Shown piece by piece: positions 18,176 to 27,851 of a DNA stretch of 64,000 nucleotides. Origin of the DNA: Diaphorobacter caeni (GTDB lineage: Bacteria > Pseudomonadota > Gammaproteobacteria > Burkholderiales > Burkholderiaceae_C); the NCBI RefSeq assembly GCF_015354245.1, contig NZ_JADKYZ010000001.1, forward strand, positions 744,001-808,000, in the 5' to 3' direction. Below the pieces are notes generated by a model, which was not told the DNA's origin, searched no databases, and saw only the letters and a program-made list of their open reading frames with translations. Each line of letters begins with the position of its first letter. Position 1 is the first letter of the stretch. The translations under genes were made by a program, and so were the position numbers.

Positions 18176-19432
18176 ATGTCGAGCGCACAAGCCGACTCCG
18201 CGAAACACGCCGCCGGCCCGCACTGGGCACGCAGCGTGGGCGCAGCCGCGCTCTGGACGCTTGCGCAGCATGGTGCTTTTTTCGCGTGCGCCTGGTGGGT
18301 GTCGTGGTGGGCCGGGGCCGAGCGCTTTGGCGCGTTCGGTCAGGGCCTGGCGCTGTCGGCCATGTTGTCGGCGGCGATCACCTTCCGGCTGGAATACGCG
18401 GGCCAGCTTGAGCGTCGGCAGCGCCGCGCAGCATCGCTGTTCTCATTGGCGCAGCGCAGCGCTTGGCTGATCTGCGCGCTGTTGCTGGCGGCGCTGGCGG
18501 TGGTTCATCATCAATGGGTCCGCGTGCCGCTCTGGCTTTGGGCGAGCACGCTCGCGCTTGCGCCGCAGGCCGCCACGCTGGTCCTCGCATCCCGATGCGC
18601 ACGCGGCGGCGACGTGGTGCGCGCCGCAGCCCTGCGCAGCGGCCCTGCGATCATCATGGTGTTGATCCTGCTGCCGGCCTGGGCGGTGGGCTGGCAGGAG
18701 GGCATCGAGTGGTCGATTCCGCTCTCGGCATGGATGGGCTGGATGGTGGCGCGGCTTTTGAGTTTGGCGAACAATCCGGGTGGCGATGACCGCCGCAGAG
18801 TCGATGCCAGACGCGTCGCGGCCTTTCATCTGCCGTTTGTGCGTGCCGAGCTGCCGGGTTTTCTGCTCAACGTGAGCGCCAATCATGGACAGGTGCTGCT
18901 GATCGGCGCGATGGGCGGCGATGCGGCGGCCGGAACCGCGGCGCTGGCGCTGCGCATCGCCATGCTGCCGACCAGCCTGTTCGGGTTGGCGCTCGCGGAT
19001 CGACTGCGTTCGCGGGTGGTGGCGCAGGGCATCGGCTCGGGATTGACGGCTTTGCTGCGTCAGGCGGTCCAGCGGATGATGGCGCTGTCGCTGGGCGCGC
19101 ATGTGATCGCTGCGCTGCTGGTGCCGCTGCTGCTGCCGCTGGTGTTTCCGCAGCAGGGCGAGGTGCTGGTGAGCATGGTGATGTGGCTGCTGCCGTTGGG
19201 CATGGTCCGTCTGGTGGCGAGCCCGCTGGCCTTCATGCTGCCGTGGCGCGGCTGGCTGGGGCTGAGTCTGCTTGGCCAGTGCCTGCTGTTCGCCTGCGCG
19301 CTGCTGTCGGTTGTGTTGGTTTTTCCCATCAGCGGATTGAATGGTGTGGCCGTTGCCTACGCCATCAGCGCCGTTGGTGTGTATTTGGGCTACATCGCCA
19401 CGGCCTGGGCCGCTGCGCGGACAGATACTTGA
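18176..19432 (+). CDS. Polysaccharide/oligosaccharide flippase-like membrane protein
   Basis: Polytopic inner-membrane protein of 418 residues with about eleven to twelve hydrophobic segments, resembling Wzx-type flippases of the MOP superfamily that move undecaprenyl-linked glycans to the periplasm. No catalytic motif exists to confirm this; the call rests on topology, size and position between ugd and glycan-synthesis genes. A gap of 22 bases separates it from the methyltransferase downstream. Confidence 0.72.
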   Translation: MSSAQADSAKHAAGPHWARSVGAAALWTLAQHGAFFACAWWVSWWAGAERFGAFGQGLALSAMLSAAITFRLEYAGQLERRQRRAASLFSLAQRSAWLICALLLAALAVVHHQWVRVPLWLWASTLALAPQAATLVLASRCARGGDVVRAAALRSGPAIIMVLILLPAWAVGWQEGIEWSIPLSAWMGWMVARLLSLANNPGGDDRRRVDARRVAAFHLPFVRAELPGFLLNVSANHGQVLLIGAMGGDAAAGTAALALRIAMLPTSLFGLALADRLRSRVVAQGIGSGLTALLRQAVQRMMALSLGAHVIAALLVPLLLPLVFPQQGEVLVSMVMWLLPLGMVRLVASPLAFMLPWRGWLGLSLLGQCLLFACALLSVVLVFPISGLNGVAVAYAISAVGVYLGYIATAWAAARTDT

Positions 19433-19454
19433 GGTTTGTTGAAAACGGGAATCT

Positions 19455-20117
19455 ATGAGCAGACAAGGCAAGGTGGGCGCAGAACGTGAAGCGTCGCTTT
19501 CGCGTTCGCACTACACGGACGACAGCAACTTCACGCCCGAGCATCTGTACTCCATGTCGTACCAGATCCGGCAGATCCGCAGTTTCCGGCCGCGGCGCGT
19601 GCTGGAGATCGGCATCGGCAACGGCTTTGTCTCGACCTTTCTGCGCCAGGCCGGCATCGAGGTGGTGACCGCCGACATCAATCCTGCGCTCAAGCCTGAC
19701 GTGTGCGCACCGCTCCATGAGCTGCCAAAGATTCTGGCTGGCGAGCAGTTCGACGTGGTCTCGTGCTGCGAGGTGCTCGAGCACATGCCGTTCGATCAGT
19801 TCGGCGCCAACCTCGACGCGATTCGCGGCCTTGCGCCCGAGGCCTTCATTTCGCTGCCGGGACATTTCCCGTGGGCCGGCTTCATGGGGCGCTTCGGCAT
19901 CCACAACCGCTTCATCGACCTGTCGATCGGCGTGCGCATTCCCTGCCGCCGCCGTCTGACGGACGGGCATTTCTGGGAGATCGCTTCCGAGTGGCAGACC
20001 CGCCGCTCGGCGCTGGTCGGCCACATGCGCGAGCGCTTCGCCAAGGTGGACAGCGGCGTGTTTCCCATGCATCGCTACCACTATTATTTCCGCTGCTCCG
20101 ACAAGGAGGGCGCGTGA
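19455..20117 (+). CDS. Class I SAM-dependent methyltransferase
   Basis: 220-residue methyltransferase with a Rossmann-type SAM site: VLEIGIGNGFVSTF is motif I (about residues 48-61), VVTADINP the acidic strand 2, and FDVVSCCEVLEHMPF the post-I region. In this operon the substrate is probably a sugar or lipid-linked glycan, which is inference. It ends in a GTGA overlap with the glycosyltransferase. Confidence 0.82.
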   Translation: MSRQGKVGAEREASLSRSHYTDDSNFTPEHLYSMSYQIRQIRSFRPRRVLEIGIGNGFVSTFLRQAGIEVVTADINPALKPDVCAPLHELPKILAGEQFDVVSCCEVLEHMPFDQFGANLDAIRGLAPEAFISLPGHFPWAGFMGRFGIHNRFIDLSIGVRIPCRRRLTDGHFWEIASEWQTRRSALVGHMRERFAKVDSGVFPMHRYHYYFRCSDKEGA

Positions 20118-21145
20118 ATTTGCAGCCCGGCATTCCGCAACTGCTGTCGGTGATCGCGCCATGCCGCAACGAGCGCGATCACATCGTCGCCTTCTGCGCC
20201 AATGTGGCGGCCATGCAGCTGCCGCAGGGCTGGCGGATCGAGGTGCTGATCGCCGATGGGGCCAGCGATGACGGCACGCGTGAGCTGCTCGGCGACTGGT
20301 GCGCGAAGGACGCCCGATATCTGATGATCGACAACCCGCAGCGCATCGTCTCGCCGGGTCTCAACCACTGCATCGCGCAGTCGCGCGGCGAGATCATCGT
20401 GCGGCTCGACATCCACAGCGAATACGCGAGCGACTATTTCGTGCAGTGCGTGAACACCCTTGCTCGCACCGGCGCGGACAACGTCGGCGGCGCATGGCAT
20501 GCGGAAGGCCGCACGGCCATGCAGAAGGCGGTGGCGGCCGCCTTTCAGTCGCCCTGGGTGGCGGGGGGCGCGCTGTCGCGCAACCTGGATTACGAAGGCG
20601 AGGTGGACACCGTCTATCTCGGCTGCTGGCCGCGTGCCACCTTCGCGAAGGTGGGCGGTTTTGACGAGCAACTGGTGCGCAATCAGGACGACGAGCACAA
20701 CCTGCGGCTCAAGAAAAACGGCTGCCGCATCTGGCAGAGCAAGACCATCCGCTCGACCTACTTTCCGCGCGGCAAGCTCGCGCAGGTGTTCAAGCAGTAT
20801 TCGCAATACGGGTACTGGAAGCCGTTCGTCATGAAAAAGCACGGGCAGGCGGCGGCGCTACGGCATCTGGTGCCTGCTGCGTTTGTTATCGCGCTCGTGG
20901 TGGCGCTGGTGTTGGCGTTCACGGTGTCTGCATCGCCACTCGCGCTGCTGGTGGCGGCCTACGCGGGCCTGTTGATGCTCGCGCTGTGGGGCATGCGAAC
21001 CCAACTTGAGCCCGGCATGGCGACGCGCGTCATCGGCGTCATCGCCGCCTATCACTTCGGCTACGGCTGGGGATCGCTTTGTGGCTGGCGCGACGTGCTG
21101 CTCGGGCGCGGTCCGCAGCCGCAGTGGGGAGCGCTCACGCGATGA
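20114..21145 (+). CDS. Family 2 glycosyltransferase with C-terminal membrane segments
   Basis: GT-A-fold inverting glycosyltransferase, similar in layout to ExoA-type enzymes of succinoglycan synthesis. 343 residues from a GTG at 20114 with a strong AAGGAGGG site just upstream (20103-20110); the frame is open far upstream inside the methyltransferase but that is not used. [13 protein letters not shown] is the N-terminal nucleotide-binding strand, ADGASDDGT and VRLDIHSEY the acidic/metal region, and [14 protein letters not shown] the catalytic ED-like box. Two or three membrane segments follow residue 245. It is the only glycosyltransferase of the cluster apart from the initiating enzyme. Confidence 0.88.
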   Translation: MNLQPGIPQLLSVIAPCRNERDHIVAFCANVAAMQLPQGWRIEVLIADGASDDGTRELLGDWCAKDARYLMIDNPQRIVSPGLNHCIAQSRGEIIVRLDIHSEYASDYFVQCVNTLARTGADNVGGAWHAEGRTAMQKAVAAAFQSPWVAGGALSRNLDYEGEVDTVYLGCWPRATFAKVGGFDEQLVRNQDDEHNLRLKKNGCRIWQSKTIRSTYFPRGKLAQVFKQYSQYGYWKPFVMKKHGQAAALRHLVPAAFVIALVVALVLAFTVSASPLALLVAAYAGLLMLALWGMRTQLEPGMATRVIGVIAAYHFGYGWGSLCGWRDVLLGRGPQPQWGALTR

Positions 21146-21870
21146 ACGACGAACAGGCGACACCCACCACGTCAGCGCGCGAAGCCGAGAGCGTGCGCGA
21201 CCGCTACGCGCGCCGCGACGGCGCACGCGACGCGAGCCGCTACAGCCTGAGCGATCCTTATGCACTGGCCGCCTGGCAGGAGCGCCAACGCACGATGCTG
21301 CGCATGCTCGCCGCAGCGGGACTGAGCGACTGGGGTGCGCTCGATGTGCTGGATGTGGGCTGCGGCAGCGGTGGCAATCTGCTGGATCTGCTGCGTCTGG
21401 GCGTTGCGCCGGAACGCCTGCAGGGCATAGAGCTGCTCGCGGAACGCGCCGAGGCGGCGCGCGCGGTGTTGCCCGCAAGCTGCCGCGTCTGGAACGCCGA
21501 TGCGCTGACGCTTTCCATTCCCGCGCAGAGCCAGGATGTGATCGTGCTGTTCACGGTGTTCTCGTCGATTCTTTCCGATGCGGTGCAGCAGCAGATCGCC
21601 GATCAAGTGTGGCGCTGGCTCAAGCCCGGTGGGGCGGTGCTCTGGCACGATTTTGTCTACGACAATCCACGCAATCCGGATGTGCGCGCGGTGCCGCTCC
21701 AGCGCGTGCGCGCATTGTTTCCCGAAGCGCGCATGCGCAGCGAACGCGTCACGCTGGCGCCGCCGCTTGGCCGTGCCGCCTGCCGGGTGAGCCCTGCGCT
21801 GTATCCCTTGTTGAACACCATTGCGTTGCTGCGCACGCATGTGCTGTGCACGCTCGCCAAACCTTTGTGA
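21142..21870 (+). CDS. Class I SAM-dependent methyltransferase
   Basis: Second methyltransferase of the glycan operon, 242 residues from ATG 21142 in an ATGA overlap with the preceding gene. Motif I is [16 protein letters not shown] (about 65-80); a [15 protein letters not shown] segment follows strand 5. It is unrelated in detail to the methyltransferase at 19455. Substrate unknown; sugar methylation is plausible from context. Confidence 0.83.
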   Translation: MNDEQATPTTSAREAESVRDRYARRDGARDASRYSLSDPYALAAWQERQRTMLRMLAAAGLSDWGALDVLDVGCGSGGNLLDLLRLGVAPERLQGIELLAERAEAARAVLPASCRVWNADALTLSIPAQSQDVIVLFTVFSSILSDAVQQQIADQVWRWLKPGGAVLWHDFVYDNPRNPDVRAVPLQRVRALFPEARMRSERVTLAPPLGRAACRVSPALYPLLNTIALLRTHVLCTLAKPL

Positions 21871-23057
21871 TGAAGACTCCGATGACCGAACCTCAAACCC
21901 TGCTGCCGTTTGCCCTGCCCGACGTGGGCGAGGAGGAGATCGCCGAGGTCGTGGACACGCTGCGTTCCGGCTGGCTCACCACGGGGCCCAAGACCAGACG
22001 CTTCGAGCAGGCGTTCGCTGAGTTTCTCGGCGACGCGTCGCTGGAGACCGTGGCGGTGAACTCCGCGACGGCGGGCCTGCATCTGGCGCTCGAGGCTGCA
22101 GGCGTCGGTCCCGGCGACGAGGTGATCACGACCACCCACACCTTCACCGCCAGCGCCGAGGTGATCCGCTATCTCGGGGCCGATCCGGTGCTGGTGGACA
22201 TCGAGGAGCACAGCCTTTGCATCGATCCGCGCGAGATCGAGAAGCACATCACCGCGCGCACCAAGGCCATCATCCCGGTGCACTTCGGCGGGCGCAGCGC
22301 CGACATGACGGCGATTCTTGACATCGCCGGGCGCCATGGGCTCAAGGTGATCGAGGACGCCGCCCACGCGCTGCCGTGCACGCATCGCGGCGCGATGATC
22401 GGCACACTCGCGAGCGACGCGACGGTGTTCAGCTTCTACGCGAACAAGACCATGACGACCGGCGAGGGCGGCATGCTGGTCACCCGTGATGCGGCGCTGG
22501 CCAAGCGCGCGCGCACCATGCGTCTGCACGGCATCGACCGCGACGCGTTCGCGCGCTTCAACTCCACGGTGCCCGCATGGCGCTACGACATCGTCGCCCC
22601 GGGCTTCAAATACAACATGACGGACATTGCGGCCGCCATCGGCCTCGTGCAGCTCAGGCGGGTGCGTGACATGCAGCAGCGCCGCGCGGAAATCGCGCGC
22701 CAGTTCGATGCCGCATTCGCATCGATGAACGTCGTGCGGCCACCGCAGGCGGAAAGCGGTGACGTGCATTCGTGGCATCTCTATCCGATCCTCGTGCCCG
22801 AGGGCGTGGACCGCGACGCCTTCATCGAGCGCATGTTCGAGCAGGGCATCGGCATGAGCGTGCATTACATACCGCTGCACCAACAGAGCTACTGGCGCGA
22901 GTCGTGCAAGCTCGACGCGAAGGACTTTCCGGTGAGCCAGGCGGTCTATGAACGCACGGCGTCGCTGCCGATCTACACGCGCATGACGGACGCCGATGTG
23001 CAGCGGGTGATCGCGGCTGTGCAGGTCGCATTGCGCTTTGCGCTGGAGACGCGGTGA
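21870..23057 (+). CDS. DegT/DnrJ/EryC1/StrS-family nucleotide-sugar aminotransferase
   Basis: PLP-dependent aminotransferase that usually installs an amino group on a 4-keto nucleotide sugar made by a dehydratase such as the WbpM-like protein encoded at 23662. 395 residues; the Schiff-base lysine is Lys193 in [13 protein letters not shown], and [10 protein letters not shown] holds the pyridine-binding Asp. The ATG at 21870 shares one base with the upstream stop (TGATG); ATG 21882 is an alternative. Whether it acts at C3 or C4 cannot be read from sequence. Confidence 0.9.
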   Translation: MKTPMTEPQTLLPFALPDVGEEEIAEVVDTLRSGWLTTGPKTRRFEQAFAEFLGDASLETVAVNSATAGLHLALEAAGVGPGDEVITTTHTFTASAEVIRYLGADPVLVDIEEHSLCIDPREIEKHITARTKAIIPVHFGGRSADMTAILDIAGRHGLKVIEDAAHALPCTHRGAMIGTLASDATVFSFYANKTMTTGEGGMLVTRDAALAKRARTMRLHGIDRDAFARFNSTVPAWRYDIVAPGFKYNMTDIAAAIGLVQLRRVRDMQQRRAEIARQFDAAFASMNVVRPPQAESGDVHSWHLYPILVPEGVDRDAFIERMFEQGIGMSVHYIPLHQQSYWRESCKLDAKDFPVSQAVYERTASLPIYTRMTDADVQRVIAAVQVALRFALETR

Positions 23058-23665
23058 GCGCCAAGCGGGTCATGGATGTGCTGGGCGCGTCGCTCGGATT
23101 GCTGGTGTTCTCGCCGTTGCTCGTGGGCTGCGCCATCGCCGTCAAGCTGGACTCGCCCGGGCCGCTGCTGTTCCGGCAGGAGCGCGTGGGGCGGCATGGA
23201 GTGCCGTTTCGCATCCGCAAGTTCCGAACCATGCGGGTGACCGATGGTTCGGGGCCGCAGGTCACGGCGGCGGGCGATGCGCGCATCACCGCGGTAGGAC
23301 GGCTGCTCCGGCGCAGCAAGCTGGACGAGCTGCCGCAGCTCATCGACGTGCTTGTGGGTAACATGAGCCTCGTGGGGCCGAGGCCGGAGGTGCCGCGCTA
23401 CATGGCGCAGTATCCGCAGGCCGCGCGCGAGCGGATTCTGTCGGTGCGCCCCGGCATCACCGACAACGCGGCGATCGCGTTTCGGGATGAGGAGCGCATG
23501 CTGGCGGCCAGCGGCGATGTCGAGCGCACTTACGTCGAGGAGATCATGCCGATCAAGCAGCGCTTCTATCTTGAGTATGTGACGCATCAGAGCGTGGCGG
23601 GTGATCTGGCGATCCTCGCGCGCACGGTTTGGGCCATTGTGGGACCGCAAAGGCGGCAATCATGA
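23054..23665 (+). CDS. Initiating sugar-phosphate transferase, PglC type
   Basis: Monotopic membrane enzyme that transfers a sugar 1-phosphate from a UDP-sugar to undecaprenyl phosphate, starting glycan assembly on the cytoplasmic face. The 203 residues correspond to the catalytic core only, as in PglC, without the N-terminal domains of WbaP or WcaJ. Visible features: [20 protein letters not shown] re-entrant helix, KFRTM motif, [11 protein letters not shown] and GPRPEVPRY. It starts with GTG at 23054 in an overlap with the aminotransferase. Confidence 0.9.
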   Translation: MSAKRVMDVLGASLGLLVFSPLLVGCAIAVKLDSPGPLLFRQERVGRHGVPFRIRKFRTMRVTDGSGPQVTAAGDARITAVGRLLRRSKLDELPQLIDVLVGNMSLVGPRPEVPRYMAQYPQAARERILSVRPGITDNAAIAFRDEERMLAASGDVERTYVEEIMPIKQRFYLEYVTHQSVAGDLAILARTVWAIVGPQRRQS

Positions 23666-25503
23666 GTGTGAATGGAATTCATTGGAGTCGCGACAAGGTC
23701 TTGTTCGCGCTGGCGGACATCGTCATGGTGGCGCTCGCCTGGGGCATCGCGTTCTGGCTGCGCTTCAATTTCGAGCTGCCGGCCGAGTACCGCACGATGG
23801 CGTTTGACACCATGCCATGGGCCGTCGGCTGCATGGTGGCGGGCCTGGCCGTGGCGCGCGTGCAGCGGCAGGCGTGGCGCTACGTGGGGCTCGCGGATCT
23901 GCGCCAGCTCGCATGGGGCGTGCTGCTCGGCGTGCTCGCGACGGTGGCCTGCGTGATGGTGCTGCGCTACCCGGGCTTTGCGCGTTCGGTGTTTCCGATC
24001 TTCGGGCTGCTGGTGCTCGCGATGCTGGCTGGCGCGCGCGCGACCTGGCGCTCCATCGCCGAGCAGCGGCATGCGCGCGGCGGTGCCGGCGGGCAGTCTT
24101 CGCTGATCATCGCGGGCACGCTGGAGGAGGCGGATCAGGCGCTGCGTACGCTCAAGGGATCGCAGGCCTGGCAGGTCGTCGGCATCGTCTCGCCGCGCGA
24201 TCAGGATGTGAGCCAGAGCCTGCAGAACGTGAGCGTGCTCGGCACGATCAGTCAGCTCGGCAACATCGCTGAGGCGCATGGCGTGCATTCCGTGCTGCTG
24301 GCGAGCGCGCCCGGCTCGGCGCTGCGGCGCGAGGTGCTGCTGCGCTGGTCGGGCTCGCAGATCAATCTGCTGACCATGCCGACGGCCGACCATTGGCTCA
24401 ATACGCCCGCGACCGATCTCCGGCAGGTCGATCTGGAAGACCTGCTCGGACGCACGCCCGTGGCGCTGGATGCGGGCGATCTGGCCGAGTGGCTCTCGGG
24501 CCAGACGGTGATGATCACCGGCGCGGGCGGCTCCATCGGCTCGGAGCTTTGCAGACAGGTGGCACGCTTCGGGGTATCGCGCCTCGTGTGCGTGGACGTG
24601 TCGGAGGCGGCCATCTACACGCTCGAGCAGGAGCTGCGCATCGCGCATCCCGAGATGCTTGGCAACTATTACACGGCCAATGTGCGCGAGCATGAGCGCA
24701 TTCTGGCGATTGCCCAGAAGCACCATCCGGTGGTGATCTTCCACGCGGCGGCCTACAAGCACGTGCCTCTCATGGAAGAGAGCAACGAGGTCGAGGCGCT
24801 GCGCACCAATGTGCTGGGTACGCTCAACGTGGCGCGCGTGGCGGGCGAGTGCGGGGCGCAGCGCTTCGTGCTGGTCTCCACCGACAAGGCCGTGAATCCC
24901 ACGAGCATCATGGGCGCGAGCAAGCGGCTTGCGGAGCGCGTGGTGCAGGCGATGGCGGGTCGTTATCCGACCACCGAATACGTCGCGGTGCGCTTTGGCA
25001 ATGTGCTGGGCTCCAGCGGATCGGTCGTGCCGCTGTTCACCTCGCAGATCGCGCGTGGCGGGCCGGTGACGGTGACGCACCCGGACATCGTGCGCTACTT
25101 CATGACCATTCCCGAGGCCGCGCAGCTCGTGGTGCAGGCCGGTCGTCTGGGGCAGTCGGGGCAGATCTATGTGCTCGACATGGGCGAGCCGGTGAAGATC
25201 GTCGAGCTCGCGCGTCTGCTGATCCGTCTTTCGGGTCGCACCGAGACCGAGGTTCCCATCGTGTTCACCGGTCTGCGACCTGGCGAGAAGCTGTTCGAGG
25301 AGTGGCTCGCCAACGACGAGACTACCTCGGCCACCAGCCATCCGCAATTGCGCGTGGTGCATCAGACGGCGGTCGTGCTGTCTCTCGGCGAGCTTGAGCG
25401 ACTGCACGCATGGATCGAAGAGTTGGGCCCGGCACCAGCACCCAACGTGCTGCGCAGCGGCCTGCACGGCTATGTGCAGGAGTACCGGGTGCGCGGAGCC
25501 TGA
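23662..25503 (+). CDS. WbpM/CapD-type UDP-GlcNAc 4,6-dehydratase, membrane form
   Basis: Makes UDP-4-keto-6-deoxy-GlcNAc, the precursor of bacillosamine- or QuiNAc-type sugars. 613 residues from ATG 23662. Four membrane segments occupy about residues 10-125, a Rossmann-like domain follows, and the catalytic SDR domain starts with GAGGSIGSELC (about 287-297). VSTDKAVNPTSIMGASKR carries the active site in which Met replaces the usual Tyr, typical of this family. Last gene of the glycan operon; together with the aminotransferase and PglC-type transferase it would build an amino-deoxysugar primer. Confidence 0.92.
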   Translation: MSVNGIHWSRDKVLFALADIVMVALAWGIAFWLRFNFELPAEYRTMAFDTMPWAVGCMVAGLAVARVQRQAWRYVGLADLRQLAWGVLLGVLATVACVMVLRYPGFARSVFPIFGLLVLAMLAGARATWRSIAEQRHARGGAGGQSSLIIAGTLEEADQALRTLKGSQAWQVVGIVSPRDQDVSQSLQNVSVLGTISQLGNIAEAHGVHSVLLASAPGSALRREVLLRWSGSQINLLTMPTADHWLNTPATDLRQVDLEDLLGRTPVALDAGDLAEWLSGQTVMITGAGGSIGSELCRQVARFGVSRLVCVDVSEAAIYTLEQELRIAHPEMLGNYYTANVREHERILAIAQKHHPVVIFHAAAYKHVPLMEESNEVEALRTNVLGTLNVARVAGECGAQRFVLVSTDKAVNPTSIMGASKRLAERVVQAMAGRYPTTEYVAVRFGNVLGSSGSVVPLFTSQIARGGPVTVTHPDIVRYFMTIPEAAQLVVQAGRLGQSGQIYVLDMGEPVKIVELARLLIRLSGRTETEVPIVFTGLRPGEKLFEEWLANDETTSATSHPQLRVVHQTAVVLSLGELERLHAWIEELGPAPAPNVLRSGLHGYVQEYRVRGA

Positions 25504-25541
25504 GCGACGGCCAAGCGGAGGCAGGGCCGTGCGGAAGAGCG

Positions 25542-26183
25542 TCAGCGCGAGATGCCGGTCTTCTCGAGCACGTCGCTCACGAGCTCGAGTCGTGCGAGCG
25601 GATTGTCCAGCGACATCATGCGCTGCTTGAGTTCGAGCGGCATCGGCAGCAGCTCGCACCAGCGGTTGGAGACCCATGCGCAGTCGTCGAGCTGTGCGGC
25701 AGTCGGCGTGGCCAGCGGCACGGACACCGCTTCCGGTGAGCGCTCGCGCAGCGACTGCAGGGCGTTGGCGAGCAGGTCGGCGCAGCTTTTCAGTTCATCG
25801 GGCACGGCCACGATCTGATCGGCCGGAATCATCGTCACATCCGCCACCCAGAGACCATGGCCGAGCAGGCGCTGGTTGTCGATGTGAAAGCGCTCGCTTC
25901 CCTTGCAGCGCACCGCGAGCAGTCCCGCCTGCGGAGTCAGCAGCTCCTCGATGTTGGCGAGCGTGCCGACGCTGTAGAGCTGCTCCTGCGGCGCGCCCGC
26001 GCGGCGGACTTCAGTGCCGCTTTCCAGGGCCACCACGCCGAAGGGCGCACCCGCCTGATGGCACTTGCGCACCATGTCGAGGTAGCGCACCTCGAACACG
26101 CGCAGCGACAGTTCGCCATCGGGGAACAGCACGGTGCCAAGCGGAAACAAGGGCAGGGAAGACAGTGTCAATTGTTGGGGCAT
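25542..26183 (-). CDS. LON substrate-binding-domain protein
   Basis: 213-residue protein consisting of a Lon N-terminal (substrate-recognition) domain without the ATPase or protease parts. LPLFPLGTVLFPDGELSLRVFEVRYLDMV near the N-terminus is the hallmark (quoted in parts: LFPLGTVLFPDG, LRVFEVRYLDM). Such stand-alone proteins are common in proteobacteria; their role is unclear, possibly an adaptor. It converges with the glycan operon and diverges from the YggT gene. Confidence 0.85.
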   Translation of the reverse strand: MPQQLTLSSLPLFPLGTVLFPDGELSLRVFEVRYLDMVRKCHQAGAPFGVVALESGTEVRRAGAPQEQLYSVGTLANIEELLTPQAGLLAVRCKGSERFHIDNQRLLGHGLWVADVTMIPADQIVAVPDELKSCADLLANALQSLRERSPEAVSVPLATPTAAQLDDCAWVSNRWCELLPMPLELKQRMMSLDNPLARLELVSDVLEKTGISR

Positions 26184-26268
26184 GAGACGTAGGTGGCGAT
26201 CTGCATCGCTATCATCCCACGTTGCGTGCGTTCATTCGGAGGCGCATGCGGAATTAGTTTTGATCACC

Positions 26269-26829
26269 ATGATTTTTCAGATCGTCTCCCTGTTGCTGGA
26301 CATCGCCTGCGGGCTGTTCACCGCTGCCTGTCTGCTGCGCCTGTACATGCAGATGCAGCGCATTTCCTTCGCCAATCCGGTGGGGCAGCTCGTGTTCGCG
26401 TTGACGGACTGGCTGGTGATTCCGCTGCGCAAGTTAGTTCCATCGGCCGGGCGCTGGGATCTGTCGTGCCTGATCGGGGCGTTTCTCGGTCAGCTGGCGC
26501 AGTACCTGATCCTGTCGCTGTTCGTGGGGGCGGGGGCCGCCTTTGCGTTCGCTCCGCTGATGGCGGTGTTCGGCGTGGCGCGGGCCGCCGTGTCGGGAAT
26601 GATGGGGCTGGTCATCATCAACGCGATCCTGTCGTGGGTGCAGTCGCGTTCGCCGATCACGACCGTCCTCGAACGACTGTGCGAGCCGGTGCTCAGGCCG
26701 ATTCGCCGCGTCGTGCCGCTCTTGGGAGGCATCGACTTTTCACCGCTCGTCGCGCTGGTCGTGCTTCAGGTCCTGATGATCGTGCTTCAGCATCTGCAGG
26801 CCAGCGTCCTGAGCATCGCTGCGGCCTGA
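26269..26829 (+). CDS. YggT family membrane protein
   Basis: 186-residue inner-membrane protein with two YGGT repeats, each of two hydrophobic segments; the PxRR-type turns are visible as VIPLRKLVPS and PIRRVVPLLGG. Homologues are linked to osmotic tolerance and cell-envelope or division functions, but biochemistry is unknown. I use ATG 26269, which begins MIFQIVSLLLD; the frame is open upstream. A terminator follows directly. Confidence 0.88.
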   Translation: MIFQIVSLLLDIACGLFTAACLLRLYMQMQRISFANPVGQLVFALTDWLVIPLRKLVPSAGRWDLSCLIGAFLGQLAQYLILSLFVGAGAAFAFAPLMAVFGVARAAVSGMMGLVIINAILSWVQSRSPITTVLERLCEPVLRPIRRVVPLLGGIDFSPLVALVVLQVLMIVLQHLQASVLSIAAA

Positions 26830-26844
26830 TTCTGGGGCAATGAA

Positions 26845-26884
26845 AAACCGCCAGCTCCCTGTGGAAGCTGGCGGTTTCTTTTTT
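26845..26884. terminator. Bidirectional Rho-independent terminator
   Basis: A 12-bp perfect stem, AAACCGCCAGCT (26845-26856) with AGCTGGCGGTTT (26866-26877), has a T-run on the right (to 26884) and A residues on the left. It should end both the YggT transcript and the leftward accD transcript. Confidence 0.85.
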
Positions 26885-26903
26885 GGAAACTCGCTGTGCG
26901 GGG

Positions 26904-27776
26904 TCAGGCCACGGAGTCGGCAGGCAGGCGCTGCAGCATCGCGAGGGACTGGGCGATGGTCTGGCGCAGTTCGCGGCGGTCGCAGATGAAGTCGACGGCG
27001 CCCTTGGTCTGCAGGAATTCTGCGCGCTGGAAGCCTTCCGGCAGTTTCACGCGCACCGTGGATTCGATCACGCGCGGGCCGGCAAAGCCGATCAGGGCCT
27101 TGGGTTCGGCGATCACGATGTCGCCCACGAAGGCGAAACCTGCGGAGACGCCGCCCATGGTCGGGTCGGTCAGCACGCTGATGTAGGGCAGGCCCTTCTT
27201 GGCCAGACGGGTGAGCGAGGCATTGGTCTTGGCCATCTGCATGAGCGAAAGCAGGCCTTCCTGCATGCGCGCGCCGCCGGTGGCGGTGAAGCAGATGAAG
27301 GGGACCTTCTGTTCGATGGCGGTTTCGACGCCGCGCACGAAGCGCTCGCCGACCACGGAGCCCATCGAGCCCCCCATGAATTCGAATTCGAAGCAGGCCG
27401 CGACGACGTTGATGCTCTTGACCGCGCCGCCCATGACGACGAGCGCATCGGTCTCGCCGGTGTGCTCAAGGGCCTCTTTCAGGCGCTCGGGGTATTTGCG
27501 GCTGTCCTTGAACTTGAGCGGATCGACCGGCAGCACTTCCTGGCCGAGTTCATAGCGGCCTTCCGGATCGAGGAAGGCGTCCAGGCGGGCGCGCGCACTG
27601 ATGCGGTGGTGGTGACCGCAGGTGGGGCAGACCATCTGGTTGTGCTCCAGATCGTTTTTGTAGAGCACGGATTCGCAGCTGGGGCACTTGATCCAGAGGC
27701 CTTCGGGCATCTGGCGGCGTTCAGCGGGATCCGTCTGCTGAATCTTGGAAGGCAGCAGTTTTTCGAGCCAGGACAT
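26904..27776 (-). CDS. accD: Acetyl-CoA carboxylase carboxyltransferase beta subunit
   Basis: Half of the carboxyltransferase that moves CO2 from biotin to acetyl-CoA, the first step of fatty-acid synthesis. 290 residues from ATG 27776. A four-cysteine zinc ribbon is formed by Cys31, Cys34, Cys50 and Cys53; the crotonase-fold core has [11 protein letters not shown] and [12 protein letters not shown]. It is the last gene of the fimV-truA-trpFBA-accD row; the folC gene that often follows accD is absent and a terminator lies 20 bases downstream. Confidence 0.96.
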   Translation of the reverse strand: MSWLEKLLPSKIQQTDPAERRQMPEGLWIKCPSCESVLYKNDLEHNQMVCPTCGHHHRISARARLDAFLDPEGRYELGQEVLPVDPLKFKDSRKYPERLKEALEHTGETDALVVMGGAVKSINVVAACFEFEFMGGSMGSVVGERFVRGVETAIEQKVPFICFTATGGARMQEGLLSLMQMAKTNASLTRLAKKGLPYISVLTDPTMGGVSAGFAFVGDIVIAEPKALIGFAGPRVIESTVRVKLPEGFQRAEFLQTKGAVDFICDRRELRQTIAQSLAMLQRLPADSVA

Positions 27777-27798
27777 AGGTTTCCTTTCCAATACGCAA

Positions 27799-27841
27799 GC
27801 GCCTCAGTCCATTTCATTTTGTGAAATGTGGAGCGAGGCGC
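27799..27841 (-). other. Strong hairpin between trpA and accD
   Basis: Two nested perfect stems: GCGCCTC/GAGGCGC (27799-27805, 27835-27841) and CATTTCA/TGAAATG (27810-27816, 27822-27828). No T-run follows on the minus strand, so it is more likely an mRNA-processing or stability element, or an attenuator, separating trpA from accD than a full terminator. Confidence 0.6.
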
Positions 27842-27851
27842 AATTGCGGGA

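Noticed and set aside
21006-21869. Upstream extension of the aminotransferase frame, which could suggest a fusion protein
   Set aside because: The extra part is out of frame with the methyltransferase and has no domain; DegT homology starts after 21870.
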